Source: UBA7672 sp965279085
GTDB taxonomy: Bacteria; Pseudomonadota; Alphaproteobacteria; Caulobacterales; Hyphomonadaceae
DNA length: 64,000 nt
Direction of reading: 5' to 3'
NCBI GenBank assembly: GCA_965279085.1
Contig: OZ257149.1
Location: 1,240,001 to 1,304,000, forward strand
Made by a program: the position numbers and the translations under genes. Under the pieces are notes generated by a model, which was not told the origin of the DNA, searched no databases, and saw only the letters and a program-made list of their open reading frames with translations. Positions 28,426-36,528 of the stretch are shown in pieces; the stretch's first letter is position 1, and every line of letters starts with the position of its first letter.

Positions 28426-29151
28426 ATGTTGATCATGTACCGCCTGCGTCCATCCGCCTTCATCGGCCTATTGGGCCTTGCAGCGCTTTCCGGCTGCATG
28501 GGCGACCCTATCCCGCAGCAATCCGCTGATTTTCCAATGGGTTCCTGGTCCGGCTGGAAGGCCGAGGACCAGTCCTATCGCTTCTATCCGGGCGACAAGT
28601 TCCGGGTGGATGTGCGCACCGCGCCTGAACTTTCAGGCGAACTGACCATCGCCCCGGATGGCCGTGTCACCCTGCCCACGATCGGCGCGGTAATGGCCGG
28701 AGGCCACACAGTCACGGAACTGCGGACCACGTTCGAGGACATCTACGGCAACGAGCTGCGTGATCCGTCGCTGGTCATCACGCCCACCGACTTCGGCTCG
28801 CAGAAGGTGTTCGTCGGCGGCGAAGTGAAGGCCCCGGGCGTCTTTGAGATGCCGGGCGAGATCGACGTGCTGCAGGCCATCGTCATGGCCGGCGGCTGGA
28901 CCGAGGAAGGCAAGCCCACGCATGTGATCGTCATGCGTCGCGCGCCCGGCGGCGAGCGGATGACCCGCGTGGTGGACGTCAAGAACGGCCTCGCCCGCCA
29001 TGACCTCTATGAGATCGGCCCGCTGAAGCGCTTCGACGTGGTCTATGTCACGCGCAAGATGATCGCGGACGAGAACCTGTTCGTGAAACAGTTCATCCGC
29101 GACGCCCTGCCGATCGACTTCTCGTTGTTCTACGACGTGGCGCGGTTCTGA
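28426..29151 (+). CDS. hfsD: Wza-type polysaccharide export lipoprotein (HfsD-like)
   Basis: 241 residues from ATG 28426 (ATG 28435 also possible). N-terminal lipoprotein signal with lipobox ALSGCM, then a polysaccharide export (Poly_export) domain, seen as YRFYPGDKFRVDV and LTIAPDGRVTLPTIGAV, and an SLBB domain (KVFVGGEVKAPGVFEMPG). It lacks long extra SLBB repeats, as usual for HfsD. Forms the outer-membrane secretin for holdfast polysaccharide. Transcribed away from hfsA and convergent with the L,D-transpeptidase gene. Confidence 0.85.
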   Translation: MLIMYRLRPSAFIGLLGLAALSGCMGDPIPQQSADFPMGSWSGWKAEDQSYRFYPGDKFRVDVRTAPELSGELTIAPDGRVTLPTIGAVMAGGHTVTELRTTFEDIYGNELRDPSLVITPTDFGSQKVFVGGEVKAPGVFEMPGEIDVLQAIVMAGGWTEEGKPTHVIVMRRAPGGERMTRVVDVKNGLARHDLYEIGPLKRFDVVYVTRKMIADENLFVKQFIRDALPIDFSLFYDVARF

Positions 29152-29154
29152 TCT

Positions 29155-29877
29155 TCAGTTGATGGCGTAAGCGCCGCCCGCAATCGTGACGGCAGGAACT
29201 TTCCCCGTCTGTTCAAAGCTGTCGTAGCCAGCTTTCAACGACTCCCAGAACGCGATCCACTGCGAACCCTTGTTGCGGTCGAAAGATTCCGGAGTCATCC
29301 GGAACGGAAAGACGTGGACATCGAACCGCGCCTGCCCACCCTTCAGCGCCTCGTCCGCGATCAGCCAGATTTCCTCGATGCCGCGATCCGTCATCGCGTA
29401 GCAACCGATAGATACGCAGTTTCCATGAACCATCAGGAAGCTGCCCGTCCGCCCCTGCGCGCGATCGTAGGCGTTGGGAAAGCCCAAGTCGAATGACAGG
29501 TGATACTGGCTGTTGGGATTCATCTGCTGGCGCGAGACGCTGTAAAAACCTTCAGGTGCCTGTCCGTCGCCCCCGCGCAGTTTTGGGCCAAGAGCGCCAG
29601 ACCATCTGCAGATCGGAAACGTCTTGTAGAACGCAAAGCGCCCATCTGCTTCGACCCACAGTTCGAGCTCGCTCGCATCCTTGAATATGCGGATGAACAC
29701 CGGCGCACCGAGTCGCAACCCCTTCGCGGCCATTTCCATCCGTATCGGTTCAAGCCGCTCAGCGCGAATGTCGTCGAGTTCGCGCGAGCTTCCGCGCACA
29801 AGGAAAAACCAGGCTGTCAGTGCAATGAAAGCCGTGGCTCCGATAATTATGACGGCGCGCCCGAACCCCTTGTGCAA
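29155..29877 (-). CDS. L,D-transpeptidase family protein (YafK-like)
   Basis: 240 residues if started at the TTG at 29877, chosen because GGGAGG lies 8 bases upstream and the reading frame upstream of it belongs to nothing. N-terminal membrane anchor (AVIIIGATAFIALTAWFFLV) and a periplasmic YkuD-type catalytic domain with the signature HGNCVSIGCYAM, containing the nucleophile Cys and His. Such enzymes make 3-3 crosslinks in peptidoglycan or attach/detach lipoproteins and D-amino acids; YafK (DpaA) detaches Braun lipoprotein. It faces away from the D-cysteine desulfhydrase gene. Confidence 0.8.
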   Translation of the reverse strand: MHKGFGRAVIIIGATAFIALTAWFFLVRGSSRELDDIRAERLEPIRMEMAAKGLRLGAPVFIRIFKDASELELWVEADGRFAFYKTFPICRWSGALGPKLRGGDGQAPEGFYSVSRQQMNPNSQYHLSFDLGFPNAYDRAQGRTGSFLMVHGNCVSIGCYAMTDRGIEEIWLIADEALKGGQARFDVHVFPFRMTPESFDRNKGSQWIAFWESLKAGYDSFEQTGKVPAVTIAGGAYAIN

Positions 29878-30003
29878 GACAATCGCCTCCCAAGCCCGCC
29901 CTGATCTCAACAACAATGCAATCGCGGCAAGGACATGGCGGCGATACGATCTGTATAGGCCGACTCTATTCCCCCGGCACGTCTGAGGGCCTAAAAGGCC
30001 CCC

Positions 30004-30999
30004 ATGAAAATCGAAGCCCTGCCCCGTCGCCGTTACACGCCGAATCCCACGCCGATCCAGAAGCTTGAGAAGCTGTCGAAGCATCTCGGTGGACCCGAGA
30101 TTTGGATAAAGCGGGACGATCTCACGGGCCTTGCCGGCGGCGGCAACAAGACGCGCAAGCTGGAATTCCTTGTCGCCGACGCACTGAAGCAAGGCGCGGA
30201 CACCCTGATCACCGTCGGCGCCGTGCAGTCGAACCACTGTCGTCTCACCCTTGCAGCTGCTGCGCACGAGGGCCTCAAATGCCGGCTCGTGCTCGAGCAA
30301 CGTGTGCCGGGCAGCTTCAGGAAAGATGCAAGCGGAAACAACTTCCTGTTCGAGCTTCTTGGAGCAGAATCTCTGACCGTCGTTGACGGCGGCACAGACC
30401 TCAACGCCGCGATGCAGGCCGAAGCCGAGAAGCTGAAGGCGGAGGGTCGCAAGGGGTACGTTATTCCCGGTGGCGGATCGAACGCGTTGGGCGCGATGGG
30501 CTATGTCGTCTGCGCGCGTGAGATACTTGCTCAGTCGCTGGATGCGGGCCTCGCCTTCACAGACTTCGTCGTCGCATCGGGAAGCGCCGGCACGCATGCG
30601 GGGCTGCTCGTCGGTTTCAACGCGGCGAATACAGGCGTGCCGCTGACGGGCATAAACGTCCGCCGTCCGCGCGCCGAACAGGAAGGCAATGTCCACAAGC
30701 TCGCGGTCGAGGGGGCTGCATTCGCCGGCCTGCCCGCGCCTTCTCGCGAGAGCGTCGTCGCACTCGATGAATGGGTTGGCCCCGGCTATTCGATCCCGAC
30801 CGACGACATGGTGGAAGCCGTGCGGCTGTTCGCGCGGCACGAAGGCGTGCTGCTCGATCCTGTGTACACCGGCAAGGCGGCCGCCGGCCTTATCGGCCTC
30901 ATTCGCCGCAAACACTTCAAACAGGACTCGAAGATCCTGTTCGTGCACACGGGCGGCGCACCTTCGCTGTTCGCATACCAGGGCGTTCTGCAGTCATGA
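30004..30999 (+). CDS. dcyD: D-cysteine desulfhydrase / ACC deaminase family
   Basis: 331-residue fold-type II PLP enzyme of the D-cysteine desulfhydrase/ACC deaminase family. The PLP lysine is K49 in GGGNKTRKLEFL; the phosphate-binding loop is ASGSAGTHAG. Predicted to break D-cysteine into pyruvate, sulfide and ammonia; L-cysteate sulfo-lyase (CuyA) belongs to the same family, so the substrate is uncertain. Its stop overlaps the racemase start (ATGA), linking it to D/L amino-acid interconversion. Confidence 0.78.
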   Translation: MKIEALPRRRYTPNPTPIQKLEKLSKHLGGPEIWIKRDDLTGLAGGGNKTRKLEFLVADALKQGADTLITVGAVQSNHCRLTLAAAAHEGLKCRLVLEQRVPGSFRKDASGNNFLFELLGAESLTVVDGGTDLNAAMQAEAEKLKAEGRKGYVIPGGGSNALGAMGYVVCAREILAQSLDAGLAFTDFVVASGSAGTHAGLLVGFNAANTGVPLTGINVRRPRAEQEGNVHKLAVEGAAFAGLPAPSRESVVALDEWVGPGYSIPTDDMVEAVRLFARHEGVLLDPVYTGKAAAGLIGLIRRKHFKQDSKILFVHTGGAPSLFAYQGVLQS

Positions 31000-31700
31000 G
31001 CGAGACGAAAACTGTCGGCGTGATCGGCGGCCTCGGGCCGGTGGCGACGCTCGATTTCTTCGAGCGGATTCTGAGGCGCACCAAGGCGTTGCACGAACAA
31101 GATCATCTGCGTCTGATCATCGACAACAACCCGCATTTCCCCGATCGCAATGCCTACAAGCGTGGAGAAGGCCCCTCGCCCGGCCCGGCTCTCGCCGAGT
31201 GCGCGCGTGGATTGCAGAAGGCCGGCGCGGAACTGATCGTGATGGCATGCAACACCACGCATGCGTGGGAGACAGAAATCCGCGCGGCAATTTCCGTGCC
31301 GTTCATCAGCATCATTGATGAGACGTCAGACGTGGTCGCCGAGTTGAAGCCGGAACGCGCAGGCATTCTCGCGGTCGACGCGTGCCTGTCGTCAAACCTT
31401 TATCAGGATGCGTTGACGAAACGTGGCGTGAAGCCCGTGCTGCTAAGTGCGGACTCGCAGCGCTCCTTCATGGAGCTGATCTATCGCATCAAGAATGGCG
31501 ACACCGGCGAGACGGTGAGGCGTTCGATGACGACCCTTGCGAAGAAGCTCGAGGCCCAAGGCGCCGAGGTAATCATCGCTGGATGCACGGAAATTCCGCT
31601 CGTGCTGACGGCAGACGATATCGATGGCGAACTCGTCAGCTCGACGGATGTCCTGGTGGAGCGGACGATCGTCGCGGCTGGCGGAGAGTTGAAAGGCTAG
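30996..31700 (+). CDS. Aspartate/glutamate racemase family protein
   Basis: 234 residues, cofactor-independent racemase with the two catalytic cysteines expected: C85 in MACNTTHA and C197 in AGCTEIPL. N-terminal glycine-rich VGVIGGLGPVATLDFF is typical of the YgeA/RacD group. Translationally coupled to the D-cysteine desulfhydrase gene; together they could interconvert and degrade D-amino acids. Its last 4 bases overlap the convergent small gene. Confidence 0.87.
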   Translation: MSETKTVGVIGGLGPVATLDFFERILRRTKALHEQDHLRLIIDNNPHFPDRNAYKRGEGPSPGPALAECARGLQKAGAELIVMACNTTHAWETEIRAAISVPFISIIDETSDVVAELKPERAGILAVDACLSSNLYQDALTKRGVKPVLLSADSQRSFMELIYRIKNGDTGETVRRSMTTLAKKLEAQGAEVIIAGCTEIPLVLTADDIDGELVSSTDVLVERTIVAAGGELKG

Positions 31701-31969
31701 TTGGCTTTCTTCATCCAGTCGCGAGCGGCGCGCTGCGCTTTCTGGATTTCGACCGATGACATCATCTCTGCCATTTCCTGGCGGCAGATCTTCGCGTCGC
31801 GGTGACCGCGCGTCGCCGCGAGGTTGAACCATTTGTGCGCCGCGATGAGATCGACGGTGACATCCATGCCTTCGGAATAGATGAGACCGATCCGGTAGAA
31901 CTCGTCGGCCGAAGCTTCCTTCGTCAGCAGCGCTTCGGGCGCTTCGATCCGGATATCTGCGTACGCCAT
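31697..31969 (-). CDS. Short Sel1-repeat protein
   Basis: 90 residues containing one Sel1-like (TPR-type) repeat, recognisable in ADEFYRIGLIYSEG and AHKWFNLAATRGHRDA, with a charged C-terminal helix. No signal peptide. Sel1 repeats mediate protein contacts; partner unknown. It is convergent with and overlaps the racemase by 4 bases. Confidence 0.75.
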   Translation of the reverse strand: MAYADIRIEAPEALLTKEASADEFYRIGLIYSEGMDVTVDLIAAHKWFNLAATRGHRDAKICRQEMAEMMSSVEIQKAQRAARDWMKKAN

Positions 31970-32140
31970 TCTGGCTTTCCTTCAACCTTGGGAAGCTGAT
32001 CCGGTCCTTCGGACTTTGATCCACTTCCGCCCACCTCCGCTTCATCAGCGGCTTGAGGACCATTCAAAGCCAGAAGGTTTGCGACGTAGTTAATACTGCA
32101 AACTTTCGACGATCTTCTTGCGATTTATTTGTGTTTACAT

Positions 32141-32160
32141 CGATTCAGGAGTCTGAATCG
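32141..32160. other. 8-bp hairpin in AT-rich gap
   Basis: Perfect inverted repeat cgattcag/ctgaatcg with a gagt loop, in a locally AT-rich 224-base gap. It is just downstream of the GNAT gene read on minus and may slow or end its transcription, but no U-tract follows. Confidence 0.45.
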
Positions 32161-32193
32161 AAACTACACAAGTATTGACGCGCGTTGATGACT

Positions 32194-32682
32194 CTAGTCG
32201 CGCACGCGTTCGACGATACGCATTCCAAGGCTTGTGTAGAGCCGCTGCGCGTTTTCGTTTTCCTCGCGCACCTTCAGATCGACGTTCGAAGCGCCGCGTT
32301 TCGCGAAGGCATGGAAGGCGGTGAGCATCAGTGCGCGGCCAATGCCCTGCTTCCGCGCGCGCGGATGGACCGCGATGTCTTTAATGAAAGCGCTGGTCCA
32401 GCATTGCGCCATACCGGCGACGCCTTCGCGGTCCATGGCGAGAAAGACGAGCGAAGGATCGAACTCGTCGTCCTTGCGCAGTGCGTTCCACCAGTGGCGG
32501 AAGATGGGCGCGCCGCCCCCGCCCTCCCAGAAGCCGGCTTCGAGAACGGAATGGGCCGCCTTCGCTTCTTTCTTGTCGGGCCTCCGCGCCATCGTCTTCA
32601 CTGCGACCCACGGGGGAAAGCGGGGCAGCTCGATGTCGCCGGAAAGCTCGCGCCGCATGCGCAGCACGATGTTCTGCGCCAT
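32194..32682 (-). CDS. GNAT family N-acetyltransferase
   Basis: 162 residues. The acetyl-CoA binding motif A is visible as IKDIAVHPRARKQGIGRALM (V-x5-R-x-x-G-I-G-x-A), followed by the terminal motif NENAQRLYTSLGMRIVERV. Acceptor unknown. The start overlaps the stop of the GST gene by one base, suggesting an operon with it. Confidence 0.85.
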   Translation of the reverse strand: MAQNIVLRMRRELSGDIELPRFPPWVAVKTMARRPDKKEAKAAHSVLEAGFWEGGGGAPIFRHWWNALRKDDEFDPSLVFLAMDREGVAGMAQCWTSAFIKDIAVHPRARKQGIGRALMLTAFHAFAKRGASNVDLKVREENENAQRLYTSLGMRIVERVRD

Positions 32683-33422
32683 CAGGTGCGCGCCTTCTGG
32701 CCGAACAGGATTTTCCGGGCCTCTTCAGCTTCCTTAGAGTTTTCAGCGAGGCTTGTGCCAGTGAGATCGGCGCCGGCTTTGCGGCCACGCTCGAAGCCCG
32801 GGCGCGTGCGGCACTGGCCAAACCAGCGGTTCAGAGCGGGGAAATCCTTCTCGAGATCCTGCCCCTGGCTCTTGTAGGCGGCAATCCACGGCCATGTGGC
32901 GAAATCTGCGATGGAGATCGGTCCCGCAAGGAATTCGCGGTCGCGCAGACGAACTTCTGCGACGCCAAACAGCCGGTCGGTCTCGTTGAAGAAGCGGTCC
33001 TGGGCGTATTTCAGCTTGTCCGCGTCTTGTTCGATCTTCGGGGCATAATTCCGGAAGTGGTTGTGATGGCCCATCACCGGCCCGAGATTGGCGATCTGCC
33101 ACGCGAGCCAGCTTTCGACTTCCGCCTGCTCGCGTGCGTTCGCGCCGCCGAATTTTCCCGTCTTGCGCGCCAGATACTGCAGGATCGCCCCGCTCTCGAA
33201 GACCGGGGTCGGCTGGCCGTCCGGGCCTTCGGGATCAACGATGGCGGGCATGCGGTTGTTGGGGCTGATCGCGAGGAAATCCGGCTTGAACTGATCACCC
33301 CGCCCGATGTTAACGGGCACGATCCGGTAGGGCAGTTCCATTTCCTCAAGGGCTATCGTGACTTTTCGCCCGTTGGGTGTGGGCCAGTAATGGACGTCGA
33401 TTGCCTTGGGGTCATTGGCCAT
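32682..33422 (-). CDS. Glutathione S-transferase (YfcG/nu-class-like)
   Basis: 246 residues from the ATG at 33422, preceded by AGGAAG; an in-frame start at 33569 is less likely as it overlaps the divergent gene. Thioredoxin-like N-terminal domain (VHYWPTPNGRKVTIALEEME) with the cis-Pro glutathione contact in NNRMPAIVD and ESGAILQYLARKTG, then an all-helical C-terminal domain with ISIADFATWPW. Predicted cytosolic disulfide-bond reductase or transferase. Confidence 0.88.
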   Translation of the reverse strand: MANDPKAIDVHYWPTPNGRKVTIALEEMELPYRIVPVNIGRGDQFKPDFLAISPNNRMPAIVDPEGPDGQPTPVFESGAILQYLARKTGKFGGANAREQAEVESWLAWQIANLGPVMGHHNHFRNYAPKIEQDADKLKYAQDRFFNETDRLFGVAEVRLRDREFLAGPISIADFATWPWIAAYKSQGQDLEKDFPALNRWFGQCRTRPGFERGRKAGADLTGTSLAENSKEAEEARKILFGQKART

Positions 33423-33526
33423 CTGCTTCCTGCCTCGACATAGTATATAGAGAGGTGTAGCGGCACGGCCCCGGCGGCGCCAGATTGCCCCTCGATAGCT
33501 GTCTTCAGACTTCCCGAGAGCCCCAG

Positions 33527-34480
33527 ATGACCACGACAACCGGCCTCTTCGAACCGATCTCCTATTCACTGTGGAAGACCGACCCCAAGGCCTTCGCCGA
33601 ACGGATCGGCCAGAGCTTCCGCGAGACGGGTTTTGCCGTCATCAAGGATCACCCGATCGACCAAGGCGTGATCGATCGCGGCGTCGACACGGGCAAGAAG
33701 TTCTTCGCCCTGCCTGACGAGACGAAGCGCGGATACTTCATCACGGGTGGTGGCGGGCAGCGGGCCTATACGCCCTTCGCAACCGAAGTCGCCAAGGGCG
33801 CCAAGGCGAAGGACCTGAAGGAGTTCTGGCACGTCGCGCGCGAACTGCCGAAGGGCCACAAATTCTCGGATATCATGGGCGAGAACCTCTACGTGTCAGA
33901 GGTTCCGAACTGGAAAGAGAACACCAACGCGATGTACGCCGCGCTCGACACGTTCGGGCTGGAGATCCTCTCCGCGATCGCGATGCATCTGAAGCTCGAT
34001 CCGCGCTTCTTCGACGACACGGTGCAGGATGGGAATTCGATCCTGCGCCTGCTTCATTATCCGCCGCAGACCGAGCCGCCGCCCGAAGGCAGCGTGCGGG
34101 CCGGCGCGCACGAGGACATCAACGTCATCACGCTACTCCTCGGCGCCGAGGAAGGTGGGCTCGAAGTGCTGCACCGGAACGGCGCGTGGATTCCGGTGAA
34201 CCCGCCGGCGGGCTCGCTGGTGGTCAATGTCGGCGACATGCTGCAACGCCTGACCAACCACGTGCTGCCGTCCACGACGCACCGTGTGGTCAACCCGAAG
34301 CCGGAGCGTTCCCGATTCCCGCGCTACTCAACGCCCTTCTTCCTGCACTTCAATCCCGACTACGAGATCAGGACGCTGGCGTCCTGCGTCTCCCCGGAAC
34401 GGCCGAATCGCTATCCGGAACCGTTGAATGCGCAGGACTTCCTCGAAATCCGCCTCAAGGAAATCGGCCTTAGAATGTAG
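33527..34480 (+). CDS. 2-oxoglutarate/Fe(II) oxygenase, isopenicillin N synthase family
   Basis: 317 residues from ATG 33527. N-terminal DIOX_N-type domain (FRETGFAVIKDHPID) and a C-terminal jelly roll with the iron-binding triad H195-x-D197 in GAHEDINVITLL and H252 in STTHRVV, then the 2-oxoglutarate-binding R-x-S (R266, S268). Substrate unknown; relatives hydroxylate or desaturate small metabolites. It is divergent from the GST gene. Confidence 0.88.
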   Translation: MTTTTGLFEPISYSLWKTDPKAFAERIGQSFRETGFAVIKDHPIDQGVIDRGVDTGKKFFALPDETKRGYFITGGGGQRAYTPFATEVAKGAKAKDLKEFWHVARELPKGHKFSDIMGENLYVSEVPNWKENTNAMYAALDTFGLEILSAIAMHLKLDPRFFDDTVQDGNSILRLLHYPPQTEPPPEGSVRAGAHEDINVITLLLGAEEGGLEVLHRNGAWIPVNPPAGSLVVNVGDMLQRLTNHVLPSTTHRVVNPKPERSRFPRYSTPFFLHFNPDYEIRTLASCVSPERPNRYPEPLNAQDFLEIRLKEIGLRM

Positions 34481-34629
34481 CCACAGGTTCCAGCCGGAAA
34501 CGGGGCTACGGCGCTTGTCCGAAAAGCCCCGTAAGTGCTACCCAGATTGACGTTAGGAGATACGTCGCACGGTGGTGATTTGACCATCGATCCGGGACAC
34601 AGGTTCGACTGGGAACGAGGGGATTCGCC

Positions 34630-36528
34630 TTGCGGCGATTGATTGCCCATCCTGCGACGCTTCCGGCCGCTGCGGCCGCGCTGGTCATCGCGATCGTCGT
34701 GACGGCGATGGCGTTCATCGGCATCTATCAGTCGCGCGTGAACGCGGTGACCCACACCTTCCAGGTCGAACGCGAACTGGTGCGCTTCCTCTCGACCATT
34801 CAGGAGGGCGAACTAGCTGCGCGGGGATACATCCGCGTGCTGGACGAACCATTCCTGGGCCAGTTCAACGCGGCGCGCAAGGCTGCTCCGCTACAGCTGG
34901 ACAAAATCGAGGAACTGGTTCGCGACAATCCGCACCAGGCGGCGGTCATCCCCCGGCTTCGCCAGATGGTGTCCGACAAGTTCGAAGACTCGACCATCGC
35001 ATTCGCACAGCGGCACGCCGGCGCTCCAACCGCCTCCATCGCAACGTTCACGCAGGGCCGCAGCTACGAGCTCATGCAGCAGCTGAGCGACGAAGTCGCC
35101 GCCATGGAGGCTCGTGAGAGCCAGCTGCTGGAACAGCGCAACCGGGAAGCCAGCGCAACGGGCCTGACGTCCATCGCTCTCGGCGTCGCGGCGATCATGG
35201 CGGCGCTGACGATCATCCTGTTCTGGTTCCTTGACCGCACACGCTCGACCACCGCCCTCCGCAACACGCTTGCCGAGCAGGAAGCGACGCTAGCCAGTCT
35301 CCGCAGCTCGCAAGAGGTGGTCGCTCGCGAGGCCGCCGGCCGCGCGCAAGCCGAGAGCCAGCTGCGCCAGGTTCACAAGATGGAAGCCATCGGCCAGCTG
35401 ACCGGCGGCATCGCGCACGACTTCAACAACATGCTGGCGATTGTGATGTCGTCTGTGACGCTGTCGAAGAAGCGTCTGGATCGCGGCGACGCGAATGTCG
35501 GGCCGATCCTCGACGCCGCGATGGACGCCGCCGGCCGCGCCGCGAAGCTCACGGCGCGCCTGCTTGCCTTCGCGCGCCAGCAGCCGCTTTCACCTGAACC
35601 GCTCGACGCAAACAAGTTCATCACCGGCGTGACGGATTTGCTCGGCCGCACGCTGGGCGAGACCATCAAGATCGAGACGGTTCTGACCGCCGGCCTGTGG
35701 CGCATCCACGCCGATACAAGCGAACTTGAGAACGCCATCCTCAACCTCGCCGTCAACGCGCGGGACGCCATGGAGAATGGCGGAAAACTGACCCTTGAAA
35801 CCGCCAACGTTTCGCTCGACGACGCCTATACACGGGCGCACATCGATGTCGTGCCCGGCCAGTATGTGATGATCGCAGTAAGCGATTCAGGCACAGGCAT
35901 GACGCCGGAAGTCGTCGAGCGCGCCTTCGATCCGTTCTTCACCACCAAACCGGTCGGCTCGGGCACGGGGCTCGGACTCAGCCAGGTGCAGGGGTTCGTG
36001 AAGCAGTCGGGCGGCCACGTGAAAATCTATTCGGAGATCGGCCGCGGCACGACGGTGAAGATCTACCTGCCGCGCCATTTTGGCGAAAAGACCGAGGAAG
36101 CGCGGCCGCCATCCAGCGCGAAGCACTTCGCACCGCACGATGTCAGCGGAACGATCCTCGTCGTGGAGGACGAGCAGCGGCTACGCGAGATGACATGTTC
36201 CGGCCTGCGCGAACTCGGCTACATGGTTATTGAAGCCGAGAGCGGCGATGCGGCCCTGAAAATCCTCAAGGTAACGCCGTCGATCACTTGCCTGTTCACC
36301 GACATCGTCATGCCGGGCATGACGGGCCGACAGCTATCCGATGCAGCGTTGAGACACCGGCCGGACCTGAAAGTGCTCTATACTACCGGCTATACGCGCA
36401 ATGCTGTCGTCCACAACGGCGTGCTCGATCCGGGCGTCAACGTCCTGCCGAAGCCGTTCACACTCGACCAGCTGGCGCTGAAGCTGCACGAGGTACTCAG
36501 CAGAACGTCAGTCACCAGCCGCAGCTAG
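34630..36528 (+). CDS. CHASE3 hybrid sensor histidine kinase
   Basis: 632 residues from a TTG start with GAGGGG upstream. Membrane helix near residues 10-32, a periplasmic CHASE3 four-helix domain, second helix near 180-205, short coiled coil, HisKA with the phosphoacceptor in GGIAHDFNN, HATPase_c with NLAVNARDAM (N box), DSGTGM (G1) and GTGLGLSQVQG (G2), and a C-terminal receiver with phosphoacceptor Asp in FTDIVMPGM. Signal and output partner unknown: no response regulator lies beside it. Its end overlaps the convergent GGDEF-EAL gene by 21 bases. Confidence 0.9.
   Translation: MRRLIAHPATLPAAAAALVIAIVVTAMAFIGIYQSRVNAVTHTFQVERELVRFLSTIQEGELAARGYIRVLDEPFLGQFNAARKAAPLQLDKIEELVRDNPHQAAVIPRLRQMVSDKFEDSTIAFAQRHAGAPTASIATFTQGRSYELMQQLSDEVAAMEARESQLLEQRNREASATGLTSIALGVAAIMAALTIILFWFLDRTRSTTALRNTLAEQEATLASLRSSQEVVAREAAGRAQAESQLRQVHKMEAIGQLTGGIAHDFNNMLAIVMSSVTLSKKRLDRGDANVGPILDAAMDAAGRAAKLTARLLAFARQQPLSPEPLDANKFITGVTDLLGRTLGETIKIETVLTAGLWRIHADTSELENAILNLAVNARDAMENGGKLTLETANVSLDDAYTRAHIDVVPGQYVMIAVSDSGTGMTPEVVERAFDPFFTTKPVGSGTGLGLSQVQGFVKQSGGHVKIYSEIGRGTTVKIYLPRHFGEKTEEARPPSSAKHFAPHDVSGTILVVEDEQRLREMTCSGLRELGYMVIEAESGDAALKILKVTPSITCLFTDIVMPGMTGRQLSDAALRHRPDLKVLYTTGYTRNAVVHNGVLDPGVNVLPKPFTLDQLALKLHEVLSRTSVTSRS

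Noticed and set aside
29878..30948. N-terminal extension of the L,D-transpeptidase frame
   Set aside because: It would run antisense through most of the D-cysteine desulfhydrase gene. A TTG at 29877 with a strong ribosome site gives a normal-length protein with a membrane anchor.
31970..32193. AT-rich gap as possible transferred DNA
   Set aside because: It is only 224 bases with one hairpin and no gene or repeat border; ordinary intergenic composition explains it.
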